A DNA stretch of 64,000 bases, from assembly GCF_963082655.1 (NCBI RefSeq), contig NC_081553.1:153308941-153372940 (forward strand). Direction: 5' to 3'. Both the position numbers and the translations under genes were made by a program. Below, piece after piece: positions 51,942-63,768 of this stretch. The notes under the pieces are model-generated. The model searched no databases. It worked only from the letters and a program-made list of their open reading frames with translations, and had not been told where the DNA came from. The first letter of the stretch is position 1. Each line of letters starts with the position of its first letter. This DNA comes from Stomoxys calcitrans (taxonomy: Eukaryota; Arthropoda; Insecta; Diptera; Muscidae).

Positions 51942-53830
51942 GTAGGGAAAATGTGTAAGACTGTCAAATGTGACGCCAAGTATATTGGGACACTGATGGT
52001 CGGAATCATTTCTCCTTCGACCATCACCGTCAGCTCGGTATGAAGAAGATTTCGCTAAAATCTGACGAAATCTTCGTGGCAGATAACTTCAGAGGATAGG
52101 TAGAGGTTAAACAGTGCCGGAGATATCACCCCACCTTGGGGAACTCCCTGTTTCACTCTACGGTGCTTCGACTTCTTATCCCTAAATTCCACAAATGACT
52201 GGCGACCACACAGATAATTCGCGACCCAGCGTTACAAGTCTGGCTGAAGGGACGTGTTGGTGATGTACTCAAATAATTTGGCATGGCTGACCGTGTCGAA
52301 TGCCTTCGATAGGTCCAGTGCCACAAGGAGCGCCTATCACATGGTCTGGGCTGATTGAAGCCACGGCAAATGTATGCGGTGATGGCATGCAAATCTGTTG
52401 TTGTGCTATGATTGATTGATTTTTGGCGAACGGAAATTCTACGAGGCTCGGGAGGAGTAATGCCTCAAGCGTCTTTGCTACTGATGAGAGAAGGACGATC
52501 GGTCTGTACAACTCCCCCAAACTCGGGTCCTTTCCAGGCTTCAGTAGCGGGATCACTCTGCCCATTTTCCAGACATCGGGAACTATAAGAGTGTTCAAGG
52601 ACAGATTGAGGACAGACGTCAGATACTCAACTCCAGGTAAATCCAGATTCTTCAACATCAATGTAGAGATTCCCTGGGGGCCCAACGCCTTAGATGATTT
52701 GGCGCCACGGATGACATCGTAACTTCGCCCACGGTAAATTGTGATGGCTGCCATCGGCTCGGAAACCACGGATACGGCGAATGGCCTTAACCGGTGCCTA
52801 AGTTACATTGCCAAGTGTTCCAGCCACAAATTCCGCCATTGACTACCCTGTTTATTTCCAGATTCAGCTCGCTGATTCTGGGGTTAGTGGGTTCCATACA
52901 ACGAATCCCATCATGCTCGTCTGCAAGTACCACTGCCTGTGCCGGGAAATTAGACCATACTTGGGGTATTCGACCGGCCGATATAAAGCGAGCGGCTGCT
53001 GCGTTGTTGTCTCGGAATTTCCTCTCGGCGAGGGAGGTGGCAGTTCACTGAAGCGGCGATTGGTATACTCTCTGATGCCAACCCAATCAACCTTTTTATG
53101 ATTGATAAACGTCTGGCGCTCAGAGGTTATGAAGTCGGACGATGGTGAGAATTATGCTGCGGTGGTCTCACCTCAAAGAGATGACGGCTTGCCAGGGTAC
53201 GTCACTCAGGAGATCAGGGGATGCAATGGAAATGTCTGGCGAGCTGCTGCACCTCCTCGTAATCCTAGTGGGGGCATTCTCATTCACCGTTCAACGGTTA
53301 TGGCTAGATAGTAACACACTTATGTCGGGGTTGTAAGCTTGGTCGTTAATTGGGACACAGCTACCTACCGGCGGTATGTACACGTTGTAAAGCTCTATCC
53401 CGGCAGTACCAGACCTGACTGCTATACCCATGCACTCCATGTAGGAGTCACTAGTGCCAGGCGCAGGCGAGATGGATCACGAAGGTCAATCCCCCATCTC
53501 CATTTCTTGAGCGATCTTTACGTAGCACATTGTATCATTATCAACTGTGCAAGCTGCAGGTGTTGGCCAGCTTTGTCTCCTGGATCGCTGCGACCAATAT
53601 ATTCTTCCGACTCATAAATTCCACATTCTCATTAATCTTGCCACGGAGACCGTTGCAGTTTAGTTGCAAAAATTATACTGGCGCTGGCCTGGCAATATTG
53701 GGGCTGAGATGCTGCCGTTGCTTATTTTGCCACACGGGAGAGGTCGGTGGTTCACATAGTCCGACGACGAAGGCGACGAAGACGCAGAAGGCGACAACGA
53801 TGACATTTGTTACCCACTGCTGACTATGTT
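51121..53830 (-). mobile_element. CR1/Jockey-group non-LTR retrotransposon, degenerate
   Basis: Minus strand. Endonuclease near 53,100-53,690, RT 51,950-52,770, C-terminal region 51,120-51,941, 3' end with (CAA)n (complement of 51,123-51,138). ORF1 was not found. Frameshifts and stops throughout. Confidence 0.8.
51950..53700 (-). pseudogene. CR1/Jockey-group endonuclease and RT, broken
   Basis: Endonuclease start LQLNCNGLRGKINENVEFM and LVAAIQETKLANTCSLHS (53,540-53,680), then IECMGIAVRSGTAGIELYN-like blocks with VYIPPVGS (~53,360-53,430). RT: SSKALGPQGISTLMLKNLDL, RVIPLLKPGKDPSLGELYRP, LLSSVAKTLEALLLPSL (52,269-52,769), then LDLSKAFDTVSHAKLFEYI (~52,265-52,325) and KQGVPQGGVISPALFNLYL (~52,100-52,160). 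The YADD block is lost. Multiple frameshifts. Confidence 0.8.
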
Positions 53831-54100
53831 CGCACAGCACCTTGCAACATATCCAGTATGACTATACTCCCGTAGTGAAGTTAGGCCAGAGCAAGATCGG
53901 AAATGTACCCACTCCATGACGGCAGAACATGACGATGAGGAGTTCTATCGGGTCAATCCGGTGCGTACAACCGGCTGCCACATCTGCCATAATCAGATGT
54001 GAACCGTTGTTGCGACAAAGTTGTTGCAAATTTTGTCACAAATCCAAATCAAATTGCAAAATACAAAGCAGATCTTGGGCAAAATTGGAACAAAAAAATA
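53831..54100. other. No recognisable gene
   Basis: Could contain decayed 5' parts of the CR1/Jockey-group element; no motif was seen. Confidence 0.3.
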
Positions 54101-55115
54101 TAACAAGTAAAAGCGTGCTAAGTTTGGCCGGGCCGAATCTTATATACCCTCCACCATGGATCGCATTTGTCGAGTTCTTTTCCCGGCATCTCTTTTTAGG
54201 CAAAAAATGATATAAGAAAAGATTTGCTCTGCTATTAGAGCGATATCAAGAAATGGTCCCGTTTGGACCACAATTAAATTATATGTTGGAGACCTGTGTA
54301 AAATGTCAGCTAATTCGAATAAGAATTGCAACCTTTGGCGGCTCAAGAAGTAAAATAGAGAGATCGATTTATATGGGAGCTGTAACGGGCTATTGACCGA
54401 TTCAGACCATAATAAACACGTATGTTGATGGTCATGAGAGAATCCGTCGTACAAAATTTCAGGCAAATCGGATAATAATTGCGACCTGTAGAGTCTCAAG
54501 AAGTCAAGATCCCAGATCGGTATATATGACAGCTATATCAGGTTATGAACAGATTTGAACCATACTTAGCGCAGTTGTTGGATATCATAACAAAACACGT
54601 CGTGCGAAATTTCATTCCAATCGGATAAGAATTGCGCACTCTAGAGGCTCAAGAAGTCAAGACCCAAGATCGGTTTATATGGCAGCTATATCAGGTTATG
54701 AACCGATTTGAACCATACTTGGCGCAGTTTTTGGATATCATAACGAAACACGTCGTGCAAAATTTTATTCCAATCGGATAAGAATTGCGCACTCTAGAGG
54801 CTCAAGAAGTCAAGACCCAAGATCGGTTTATATGGCAGCTATATCAAAACATGGACCCATATGGCCCATTTACAATACCAACCGACCTACACTAATAAGT
54901 ATTTGTGCAAAATTTCAAGCGGCTAGCTTTACTCCTTCGGAAGTTAGCGTGCTTTCGACAGACAGACGGACGGACGGACATGGCTAGATCGACATAAAAT
55001 GTCACGACGATCAAGAATATATATACTTTATGGGGTCTCAGACGAATATTTCGAGTAGTTACAAACAGAATGACGAGATTAGTATACCCCCCATCCTATG
55101 GTGGAGGGTATAAAA
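54101..55115 (-). repeat. Dispersed repeat with ~152-bp tandem core, reversed copy
   Basis: Same family as 25.8-27.1 kb, in opposite orientation and better preserved. It starts AAGCGTGCTAAGTTTGGCCG..CCTCCACCATGGAT and ends with the TATACCC..CCTATGG..GGGTATA hairpin at about 55,083-55,112. Core units begin AGATCGG at 54,514, 54,667 and 54,820, exactly 153 bp apart. The block GACAGACAGACGGACGGAC (54,958-54,976) is the counterpart of GTCCGTCCGTCTGTC in other copies. Confidence 0.8.
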
Positions 55116-55439
55116 AGTTGCAAACGAACTCGCTAAAACCTCAGCTCTAACCATTCAAAATTTCAAAGAGATACATATCTCTACCCGTTCTCACACACAG
55201 CATATTTTTTAATAATTTTTTCGATTTTTTCCCACTGTGCGACGTTGTCTTGAATAAGTTTTTTTGCTTCGAACAAAACATACCAAAATACAACAACAAA
55301 TTAAACCGTTACTAGAAGTTTATGTTTTTTTTGCTTTGGCTGCTGTTTGACAAATTTATTTAAGTCTGTGCTCTAATTTCAAACGAAAGTGACATACAAA
55401 CAGGTTAGTGCGCAAATATTTGCAAAATGTAGATAATTT
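55116..55439. other. AT-rich sequence, no gene
   Basis: Nothing recognisable on either strand. Confidence 0.35.
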
Positions 55440-57185
55440 GCTAAATGCAAGAGACAGGAGGGGGAAGGCCCCTGAATGCGTACGGAAGCTCATCATGACA
55501 AGATCTAACGAATTTTGTGAGGATCAACTACTGGCGGAATCAGAAGACTAGGCAGGACAGTAGTGAAAGTTCTGAATCCCAACTATGGTCCGGTTTCTAT
55601 AGATAAATCTCCACCATTGTAAGTCCGCTTCGGTGGCACTAAAGGTTCTCCTGATATCAGCGGGATTTGACATGGTTCTTATCCAGGAACCATGGGTGTG
55701 TGGAGGAATGGTTCGTGGACTAAGAATTTCGGGATCCATCGCTAAGCACTTAGTAGTAGCCAGCCTTTAAAAAAAACAAGTCTCATTACTGGCTGGCTTT
55801 CCTATATATGGCACATGATTCAGAGATGCCGCCTTCAAACCTTAAGTCGCTGTTTGAAGCCGCTTCTGTAGAGAAGAAAAGCCTCATTGTAGGAAGTAAT
55901 GCTAATACACATCTCCAGATGTGGGGAAGTTCGGATGTCAAAGAAAGGAGTGAGCTGCTTATTGAATATATTATAAGTTGTAATCTGGCGATTTGTAATA
56001 AAGGGGATAAACCGATATTTATTGCCAGGAACAGGCAGGAGGTACTAGATATTGCCTTTGTATCGTAAGATATAAGTGGAAGAATATGCGACTGGGAAGT
56101 GTAGAATGACCACAGCTTCTCTGATCATTGTTATATTACTTTCAGACTTGGTGCAAATACTGAAGTATTTTCCCTCGACTAAACAGAAGAAAGGCGGATT
56201 GGGTTTAATTTCGGCAAATATTCTGCACGTCTATCCCTTTTAGACCAGAAAAGGATGTGGAAACTACGGAGAATATAGATATTATGGTCAAGCGGATCCC
56301 GAAGGCCCTGAATGATTCGCTTGCGTCAGCATGTCCTAGTGCCAAGCCAAGGGACAAATAGCGATCATCAGGGTGGACCCCAAAGCTGGTTGGTCTAAGG
56401 AACGACTGCAGAAAACTCTTCAACAGAGCGAAAGCCTCAAGAGCACCATATTGATTGGGACATCTATAATACTGAGTTAAGAAAATATAAGGGTGAGCTG
56501 AGAAAGACCTATTACGCTGGGGAATATTCACAAGTCAGAGAATGTATGGACATTTCCCGGGAAGTTCTCCAACGGACAACGTGGTGCCAGAAGAGTTTGT
56601 CACTAATATACATTCGTCGGAAGCTATTAGGGAAATTGTGTCTGAGCCGAAAAAATTGGGTGATAAGAAGTTACAACTCCTTTAAGTCGACAGGCCGAGA
56701 TGTATCACAAGCTGTGTCAAACAGACAGGCTCCTTGGCTTAGGGAGATATATTCTGCTCGTATCAGCTTGTCGTATATACCTGTGGGATGGAGAGACACG
56801 AAGGTCATTTTCATTCAGAAAGCAGGAAATTCTACCACACGGAGGCGAAAGATTTTTGTCCTATTTGTCTGTCATCCTTTATGATGAAGACTTTTGAGAG
56901 GTTGATAGAAACATACCTTAGGGAAAAGATTCCTGGAGATCGCCTGTTGCGTCGTATATAGTAAAAACAATTCCGCTGAAACGGCCCTTCACGACGTAGT
57001 CGGCTACATTGGGGGTTCTCTCGCTGTCAAGGAATATACAATGGTAGCATTTCTTGACATTGAAGGTGCTTTCAATAATGTAAAACCGACGTCAATCATG
57101 AAGTTGGAGTTTTAGGCATTAGCTCCACAGTAAGAAAGATTATTGAGCTTCCATTGCAGGATATTGTCCGACTTTAGACCATTGT
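55440..57185 (+). mobile_element. LOA-like family B copy 3, EN and RT start, 3'-truncated
   Basis: Plus strand. Endonuclease N-terminus QINLHHCKSASVALKVL and VLIQEPWVCGGMVRGLRISG (55,600-55,740), EN middle KKSLIVGSNANTHLQMWGSS and IFIARNRQEVLDIAFVS (55,808-56,068), RT fingers GWRDTKVIFIQKAGNSTT (56,780-56,840) and RT palm MVAFLDIEGAFNNVKPTSIM (57,040-57,100). It ends within RT. It holds the EN parts missing from copy 1. Confidence 0.8.
55808..56068 (+). pseudogene. LOA-B copy 3 endonuclease segment
   Basis: Open 86-aa frame with the catalytic VGSNAN (normally GDFNAH or GSDANAH) and the conserved LDIAFVS end; the SDH motif follows out of frame (CRVxNDHSFSDHCYI, ~56,105-56,140). Confidence 0.75.
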
Positions 57186-57199
57186 TTAATGCTTTCTAT

Positions 57200-58620
57200 T
57201 CAGAGAATAGTATAGAAAAAAACATTTAAAAGTCAGCAAAGAGTGTGTTGTTGCTAGAAGCATTTGACTGGTTTACTGTATCGCGATTTCATTTATATTA
57301 CGCAAATCACTTTTGGGGCCCCTACGGCTTAGTAGAAAAAATTTGTATTTTTGGTGTTTTCTTAAGACCAAATACTTCCTTAAAATGTATATTAGGTCTT
57401 TTCACAAGACCTTAATTTACCAATTAAAAATAAATTCGGCATAGAGCACTTACACTGAGCTCTTATGTGCCGGATATCGGCCTGTTGTGGGGTACCTAAG
57501 GTCTAGAAAAAAGATGAGTATTTTTAGTTTTTTCTTGTGTCCAAAAACTAGCTAAAAATGCATATTAGGTCTTTTCAAAAGACCTTATTTCGGCAATAAA
57601 AAATTAATTCGGTATTAGCTCTATACACAACATTTATACCGAAGACATCGCCTTGGTGCGGGCCTAGTGAAAAAATTGATATTTTTGGTTTTTTCTTGTG
57701 TCCATATACTTTCTAAAAATGAATATAAGGTCTTTTCACAAGACCCAATAAAAAATAAATTAGGCATTGAGCTCTTACAATGAGCTCGTATATACCGGAA
57801 TTTAGCCTGTTGTCCTACCCCTTCGGCCTAGCGAAAAAATTTGTATTTTTGGTTTTTCTTGTGTCCATATGTAAATTTAGCCCATGAACATTCCACTAAG
57901 GAACAGGATCAAACTTTTCACATATCAATGAGTACAGTCCGATTACTACTTCCTAAAAATTTATATTAGGTCTTTTCACAAGATCTTCATTTACCAATAA
58001 AAAATATATTCTGCATAGAGCTCTTATATGCCAGAAATCGGCCTCTTGTCGGGCCCCTACGGCCGAGGGGAAAAAATTGGTATTTTTGGTTTTTTTGTTG
58101 TGTTCATTTTCTTCCTAAAAATGACTATTAGGTATTTTCACAAGACCTTTTTTCGCCAATAAAAAATAAATATGGCATAGAGCTCTTATATACCATAATC
58201 GGTATATTGTAGGGCCCCTACGGCCCTACAGGTCTTTTCACAAGACCTTTTTCCACCAATAAAAAATTAATTTTCAACAGAGCTCTTATATGCCGGAAAT
58301 CGGCATCTTGTGGGACCCCTACGGCATAGCGGAAAAATGAGTATTTTTGTTTTTTTCTCTCGTCCATTCACTTTCTAAAAATGCATATAAGGTCTTTTCA
58401 CAAGACCTTAATTGGCCCAAATAAAATAAATTCTAAATGGATCTCTTATGTTCACGAAATTGTCCGGATGTGGTCTTCTTAAAGCCCAACTGACCAAATT
58501 GGTGTTTTTGATTTTTTTAAAATCCAAATGCGTTCTACATATGTTTAATTACGTGTTTCACAGTTTGGATATAGAAAATAAATCCGAAAAAATTTATTGA
58601 TATTTTTTTTCGCTTTATAA
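57200..58620. repeat. ~160-bp tandem satellite with palindromic AGGTCTT..AAGACCT core
   Basis: Seven diverged units marked by AGGTCTTTTCACAAGACCT at 57,394, 57,567, 57,728, 57,968, 58,130, 58,230 and 58,390 (spacings 173, 161, 240, 162, 100, 160). The 240-bp gap contains an inserted SINE-like piece and the 100-bp gap is a deletion. Each unit also has AATAAAAAATAAATTCGGCA, AGAGCTCTTATATGCCG and a GGGCCCCTACGGCC block. No coding potential. Confidence 0.85.
57863..57950 (-). repeat. SINE-like 3' fragment inside the satellite
   Basis: Reverse complement carries CCTTAGTGGAATGTTCATGG and CGGACTGTACTCATTGATAT, as at 30,575-30,640. It interrupts one satellite unit at CCATA/TACTTCC with possible TA duplication. 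Confidence 0.65.
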
Positions 58621-58640
58621 ATCAATATTTTTTTCCCGAT

Positions 58641-59960
58641 TAGGTTAGGTTGAAAAGAGGGTGCAGATATTAATCCGCCCCATGCTACTATGGACATGCA
58701 CCTAAGCCAGTAATCGGCTTGTTGTGCGCTCTAAAAACTATAAAGTAACCTCTAAAAAGAAAATTTAAAGTTAGGAATTCCGTGCTACTTACAAAATCTT
58801 TAATTGTTTTCAATACCACTCCCCTAAGTTGGTTCATGTCTGGTATTGCGTCTCCACCTAAGTACCGACATCTGTTAGATGCGAAAACCGGACAATGACA
58901 AAGAAAATGCTCGAACGTCTCATCATCTTCCCCACATGCCCTACACATGCTATCACTTGCCGCACCGATTCTACATAAGTAAGCTCGTAGTCCTATGTTC
59001 CCGTTATGTTACCAATAGCTATACTGACCTCCTTCTTGCTTCCTTTCAGTAATAGCCTCAGATTCTCACGATCTGGATCCCCCATAGGATTTTCGCCGTC
59101 CTAACGACCGTTTCGCTGTTCCATCCTCAGAGAAGGCGTTAATCTCCTTCTTACACTGCAAGACTGTTCGTGACCTTACCGTCCTGGTTGTTATTGCCCT
59201 TATGGCAATTTTACTGTCGGTAAAGATGTTCACACTCGACGTCCTCGCGTTAGCACCACACCACTTCACGCATTCCGTGATCGCCCGGATCTCCGCCTGC
59301 AGGATCGTATTATGGTCAGGCAGTCTAAAACAGATCTCAGTCCCTGGGTTATCAATGTAAACCCCCAAGCCCACTCTGTCCTGTAGCTTTGATCCATCCG
59401 TGTAACATGATCTTCCAGATGGCAATACTAGTGTTCCGTCAATCCAAGACTGTGCCGATAGCAGCAGTTCCTCGCACTCGACCTCAAGGTTCATCTCTGG
59501 TATCCGATCGGAAACCTCTTCCTATCGTCGCCTCGATTATACCGCGATGGTATGAGCTGCTCCCATCCTCAATCCATTCTCCCATCGCCTTAAGTCTCAT
59601 AGCCGCAGTGGCTGCCTCACACTTAATCTGTATGTCAATGGGTCGGATATCTAGAATAGCCTCCAGTGCCCTAATGGGCGTGGTCCTCATCGCTCCGCCT
59701 ATGCCAAGACATGTTCACTGAACCTGTTTTATGGTCCCAATGTTGCAGTCCACCAAACTACTGAGGTGTAAGAAAGTATTGGTCTAATCACGCTCCTGTA
59801 GAGCCATTGGACTATCCTCGGATTCAGACCCCATTTCGAGTCTACGGCCCGTCTACATAGTGCCCAAAATATGTGAGCCTTCTCAGTACGCTCCTAAATA
59901 TGACACTTCTAATTCAGTTTCTTGTCCAAGATCACACCTAAGTATTTAACCTTGTCATAC
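58641..59960 (-). mobile_element. LOA-A copy 4, 5'-truncated
   Basis: Minus strand, 3' end at 58,641 (AGGTTAGGTTGAAAAGAGGG). It contains the Cys/His tail, RNase H and RT connection region and stops near 59,960. Typical 5' truncation of target-primed reverse transcription. Left flank ATTTTTTTCCCG and right flank ATTTTTTCGCG may be a diverged target duplication. Confidence 0.85.
58688..59494 (-). pseudogene. LOA-A copy 4 RNase H and Cys/His tail
   Basis: RNase H in 59,066-59,494: GRSCYTDGSKLQDRVGLGVY (first Asp), ILQAEIRAITECVKWCG (Glu), SVNIFTDSKIAIRAI (second Asp), so three catalytic carboxylates are visible; the VPGHxxVxGNExAD block is deleted at about 59,120. The tail frame 58,688-58,948 has CRACGEDDETFEHFLCHCPV. 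This is the best RNase H of family A in the window. Confidence 0.8.
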
Positions 59961-60118
59961 ATTTTTTCGCGGTTACTTATTGAAACATTAGAAAAACTTC
60001 AGTGATAACATAACGTTTTTATTAAAATTTTATCATAAAAAATGTTATCTAAAAACATTTTCGCGGTCAAATGCTTTTGAGCAACATCACACATTTTTTC
60101 CCTACTTTTTAAAGTTCT
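59961..60118. other. AT-rich sequence with a CGCGGT repeat
   Basis: TTTTTTCGCGGTTACTT (59,971) and CATTTTCGCGGTCAAAT (60,056) form an imperfect direct repeat. No gene. Confidence 0.35.
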
Positions 60119-60346
60119 TTGCTGTGCTATTCTTTGAATAGAATTTCAAGAAATACAAAACTTATTAAAACTAAACCCCTAAAAATAGAACATCCTAGCC
60201 CAACACGATGGCTTCCACTTGAATTAGATGTTGTAAGAATTCTAAAAATATTTTTTTCGTTTGCAATTGCTACTAATAAGATAGATACAGCACAAATCAT
60301 TTTGAAAATTTTAAATGAAACAAATAAAATGTACTTGTCTATTTAA
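60119..60346 (+). pseudogene. Possible hAT-type transposase C-terminal scrap
   Basis: A 75-aa frame with LKIEHPSPTRWLPLELDVVR. A ..P..TRW... motif after a basic stretch is common in hAT-like and zinc-finger-derived insect proteins. The match is short and the call is weak. Confidence 0.25.
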
Positions 60347-60349
60347 AAA

Positions 60350-61488
60350 TCTTATATATAAAAATCAATTTGTGTTTGTTTGTAGGTTTGTTTGTATGTT
60401 TGTGTGTTCCTTATAGACTCAGAAACGGCTGAACCGATTTTCTTGAAATTTTTCACAGATGGTGCATAATGACCCCGTGGTGAAAATAGGGAACTAAATT
60501 TTTCGATATCTGAAGTGGGGACGGACCCTCCCCCTTACCCTAATTTTCAGAAACGTCAGATCTCGGAGATGGGTGGTGCGGATTAGGAGAAATTTTGTGT
60601 GCTCTTACATAGTACCCTAAAAAATAAAAATTTGGTATCCAAATTTCGGATGGGGTACCTAGGGGGCTGCCCCACCATAAAACCTACCAAACATATATTT
60701 AGACCAATCACGACAATATGGGACTCAAATGAAAGGTATTTAGGATAAGAAAACCTATCTGATATCCAATTGTCGGACCAAGTGCTAGGGGAACCACCCC
60801 AAGCCCCAAAACACCCCTAAATCGGACATATTTACTGACCATGGCAATATGGGACTCAAATGAGAGGTATTTGCGAGTAGAATACGAATCTGATATCCAA
60901 ATGTGGGACCACGTTTATGGGGGTCCACCTCTTTCCCAAAACACCCTCCAAACAGGACTTATTTACTGACCATGGGAATATGGTGCTTAAATAAAAGGTA
61001 CTTGAATGTAGAATACGAATCTGATATCCAAATATGGGACCAAGTGTTTGGGGGACGCCTCTCACCAAAAATATCCCCCAAAGGGGACAAATGTACGACC
61101 ATAGCAATATGGGGCTCAAATGAAAGGTCTTTGGGAGTAAAGCACGAATTTGATATCAATATTCGGGTGTCTACGGGGTCACGCCAGGGCCAATTATCTG
61201 GGGGATCGCCTCTCCCCCGAAAACACCACTACATCAGACATTATGAAAATATCGGGCTGAAATGAAGTATTTTAAGAATGGAGTACACCTTACATTCAAA
61301 ATTAAATTAGTAGACCAATAAAGATCATATGGGATTCAGATAAAGGCAATTATATTGTTAAACTGTTAGTCAAGTTAGCATGGTATTTCACTAAAAGATC
61401 TTTAATTGTCGAAAATAAATATTCCACGGAAACTTTTGTTCCATATAGAGTAAAAGAAAGCGCAGCGGAGCGGGCCTGGGTCAGCTAG
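60350..61488 (+). mobile_element. Helitron-like non-autonomous element, unit 1
   Basis: Starts TCTTATATATAAAAATCAA after an A and ends CTAG followed by T, with a GC-rich AGCGCAGCGGAGCGGGCC block just before the end, as expected of Helitrons (5'-TC, 3'-CTRR, insertion between A and T). The inside has a GACTCAGAAACGGCTGAACC block and about four ~120-125-bp diverged units with AATATGGGACTCAAATGA and AAAGGTATTT. No Rep/helicase gene. Confidence 0.7.
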
Positions 61489-61490
61489 TA

Positions 61491-62755
61491 TCTTATATAC
61501 AAAAATCAATTTGTGTTTGTTTGTATGTTTGTTTGTTTGTTCCGTATAGACTCAAAAACGGTTGAACCGATTACCCTGAAATTTTCACAGATTGTTTAGG
61601 TTGGTCTGGAAGGAAACATAGGCTATATAATTTTTTGATATCGATAGGGGGGCCGACCCTCCCTCTTGCCGCAAAAGTACTACCCAAAAATAAAAGTGCA
61701 GCGATCGGGACAATATGGAACTCAAATGGAAGGTATTCAGGAGTAGAGTACGAATTTCATATTAAAAATTGGGTCCAAGTATTTGGGGGGCCGCCCCAAC
61801 CCAAAAAACCTGTAAATAGGTTTAATGGACGATCATGACAATATGGGACCTAAATGAATGATATTCGGGAGTAGATTGCGGATATAGGCAGGAGAAAGGA
61901 ACAGGCTTTATATTTTGTTGATATCGGAAGGGGGCGGATCCCCAAAAACACCACCCGAAATCAAAAGTGCACCGAATATGCCAATATGGGTATCAAATTA
62001 AAGGTATTGAAGAGTAGAATGCAAGTATGATATTAAAAATAGGGTCCAAGGACCCAGGAAGTCGCCCTAAATCTCCTCCAAGCAGAAAAATTTAACGTTC
62101 ATATCAATATGGGGCTCAAATGAAAGGAATTCGGGATTAGATGACGAATCTGGCATGCAAAATCAGATTGAAGTATAAGGGGTCAGCCTCCAAAAACACC
62201 ACCCAATATCAAAAGTGGACCAATCGGAACAATATGGGTATTATATTAAAAGTATTGGAGAGTAAAAATAAAATTTGAGTCTAAATACCCAGAGGGCCGC
62301 CACAACCCCAAAACTCTCCCAAACAGAAATATTGGAAGTTCATGTTAATATGGGACTCAAATGAAAGGTATTCGGAAGTAGATTACAGATATAGCAAAAA
62401 AAATTGAGAGTAGAAAACGAATATATTCAACTTTGTAACCAAGTATTTGGGGGTACGCCCCAAAGCACCCCTAAACTGAAATTCATTTCCGACTATGGCA
62501 GTATGGAGCTCAAATTAACGGTATATAAGAGTTAAGGACGAATTTGATATTTATTTTCAGGGGCAAAGTGGTGAGCGCCCACTTGATATTTACCGACCAT
62601 GGCGATGGGGCTCATATTAAATGGATTTGGCACTGGAGCACGAATTTGATAACCATATTTGAGTCGAAATGTCTGAGGTGCCATCCCTCCCCTAAAAAGC
62701 ACTTCTCATTACCCCCTTTAAAAAAAACAGATCTCTTTTTGGCAACACTGGTTTA
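61491..62755 (+). mobile_element. Helitron-like element, unit 2 (head-to-tail with unit 1)
   Basis: It begins TCTTATATACAAAAATCAAT only two bases after the CTAG end of unit 1, then has the same GACTCAAAAACGGTTGAACC block and about eight diverged minisatellite units. It is interrupted by a mariner-like insertion (62,756-63,543) and continues at 63,544-63,760. Confidence 0.65.
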
Positions 62756-63543
62756 AACAGCTCACTGTCAAACATCTTCAGTTTGGTCTATAATCTATAA
62801 TTTATCCATGAATCAACTTACAAACGAACAACGCTTGCAAATTATTGAATTTTATTATCAAAATGCGTGCTTTGTTAAGAAAGTTCATCGCGCGCTTCTT
62901 CCATTTTATGGTCAAAGCTCATTTTTCAATGGGTACGCAAATAAGCAGAATTCTCGATTTTGGAGTGAAGATCAGCCAGAAGTATTGCAAGAGCTACCAA
63001 TGCATCCAAAAAAAGTCACAGTTTGGTGCGGTTTATGGTGGGCGCTATCGTGAGATAATATTCAACTTTTTTTTGCCCAAAATGCAAGAGCTTGACTTGC
63101 ATGACATGTTGTTTCAACAAGGCGGTGCCAAATGCCACACAGGACGCGTACCAATGGGCTTATTGAGAGGCGAGTTCGGTGAATATTTTATTTCACGTTC
63201 GGAACCGGTCAATTGGCCGCCCAGATCGTGCGATTTAACGCCTTTATACTATTTTTTGTGGGCTATGTGAAAGCTCATGTCTACACGAACAAGCCCCCTT
63301 CAATTGAGGAATTGGAAAACGACATTGAAGCATTTATTCGTGAGATACCGGCCGAAATGTTGGAAAGAGTATGCCAAAATTGGACTAAGCGGATGGACCA
63401 TTTCAGGCGCAGTCACGGTCAATAGTTTCATGAAATAATCTTCAAACATTGAATTCTTTGAACCGTACTATCGATTCAAATAAAGATTTCATGAATTTTT
63501 CGGAACTTTTAACTTTCCTATAGCTATTAAAATATCACCCTTT
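62756..63543 (+). mobile_element. mariner/Tc1-group element, internally deleted
   Basis: The right end ATATCACCCTTTA (reverse complement TAAAGGGTGATAT) is the terminal repeat form known from a common insect mariner-type family, next to TA. The left end is mutated. The transposase inside has lost ~110 residues and its catalytic Asp. Confidence 0.65.
62808..63425 (+). pseudogene. mariner/Tc1-group transposase, dead
   Basis: Start MNQLTNEQRLQIIEFYYQNA and VKKVHRALLPFYGQ (HTH region), then a deletion directly to FFNGYANKQNSRFWSEDQPE and LPMHPKKVTVWCGLW; a frameshift and loss of the GxIGPYFF block; RYREIIFNFFLPKMQELDLH, FQQGGAKCHTGRVPMG, where the catalytic QDGA is QGGA, and VNWPPRSCDLTPLYYFLW with the last Asp kept in SCDLTP, 37 residues after the lost one. 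C-terminal IREIPAEMLERVCQNWTKRM ends at 63,425. Confidence 0.85.
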
Positions 63544-63768
63544 ATATAAGCTATTTGGGAGAAGAGTAGGAAATTGATAATGATTATGCCAATACGGGGC
63601 GCATGTAAAATATATTTTAGAGTAGAGCACGAAGCTTTACTTTAAGAGCCAAATGTCTGGGTGGCAACCCTACCCCTGAAATACCCCCTAAACCGGAAAT
63701 ATTTGCCGATACGTTAATATAGGACTCAAAAGAAAGGCATTTGGGAGTAGAGCAACAATTTACCCAGA
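63544..63768 (+). repeat. Helitron unit 2 minisatellite, continued after the mariner
   Basis: Units with GCCAATACGGGGCGCATG, AGAGTAGAGCACGAAG and AATATAGGACTCAAAAGAAA match the array at 61.6-62.7 kb. Confidence 0.6.

Noticed and set aside
57200..58620. CRISPR array
   Set aside because: Units are whole-length tandem repeats of ~160 bp with no unique spacers, in a eukaryotic repeat landscape.
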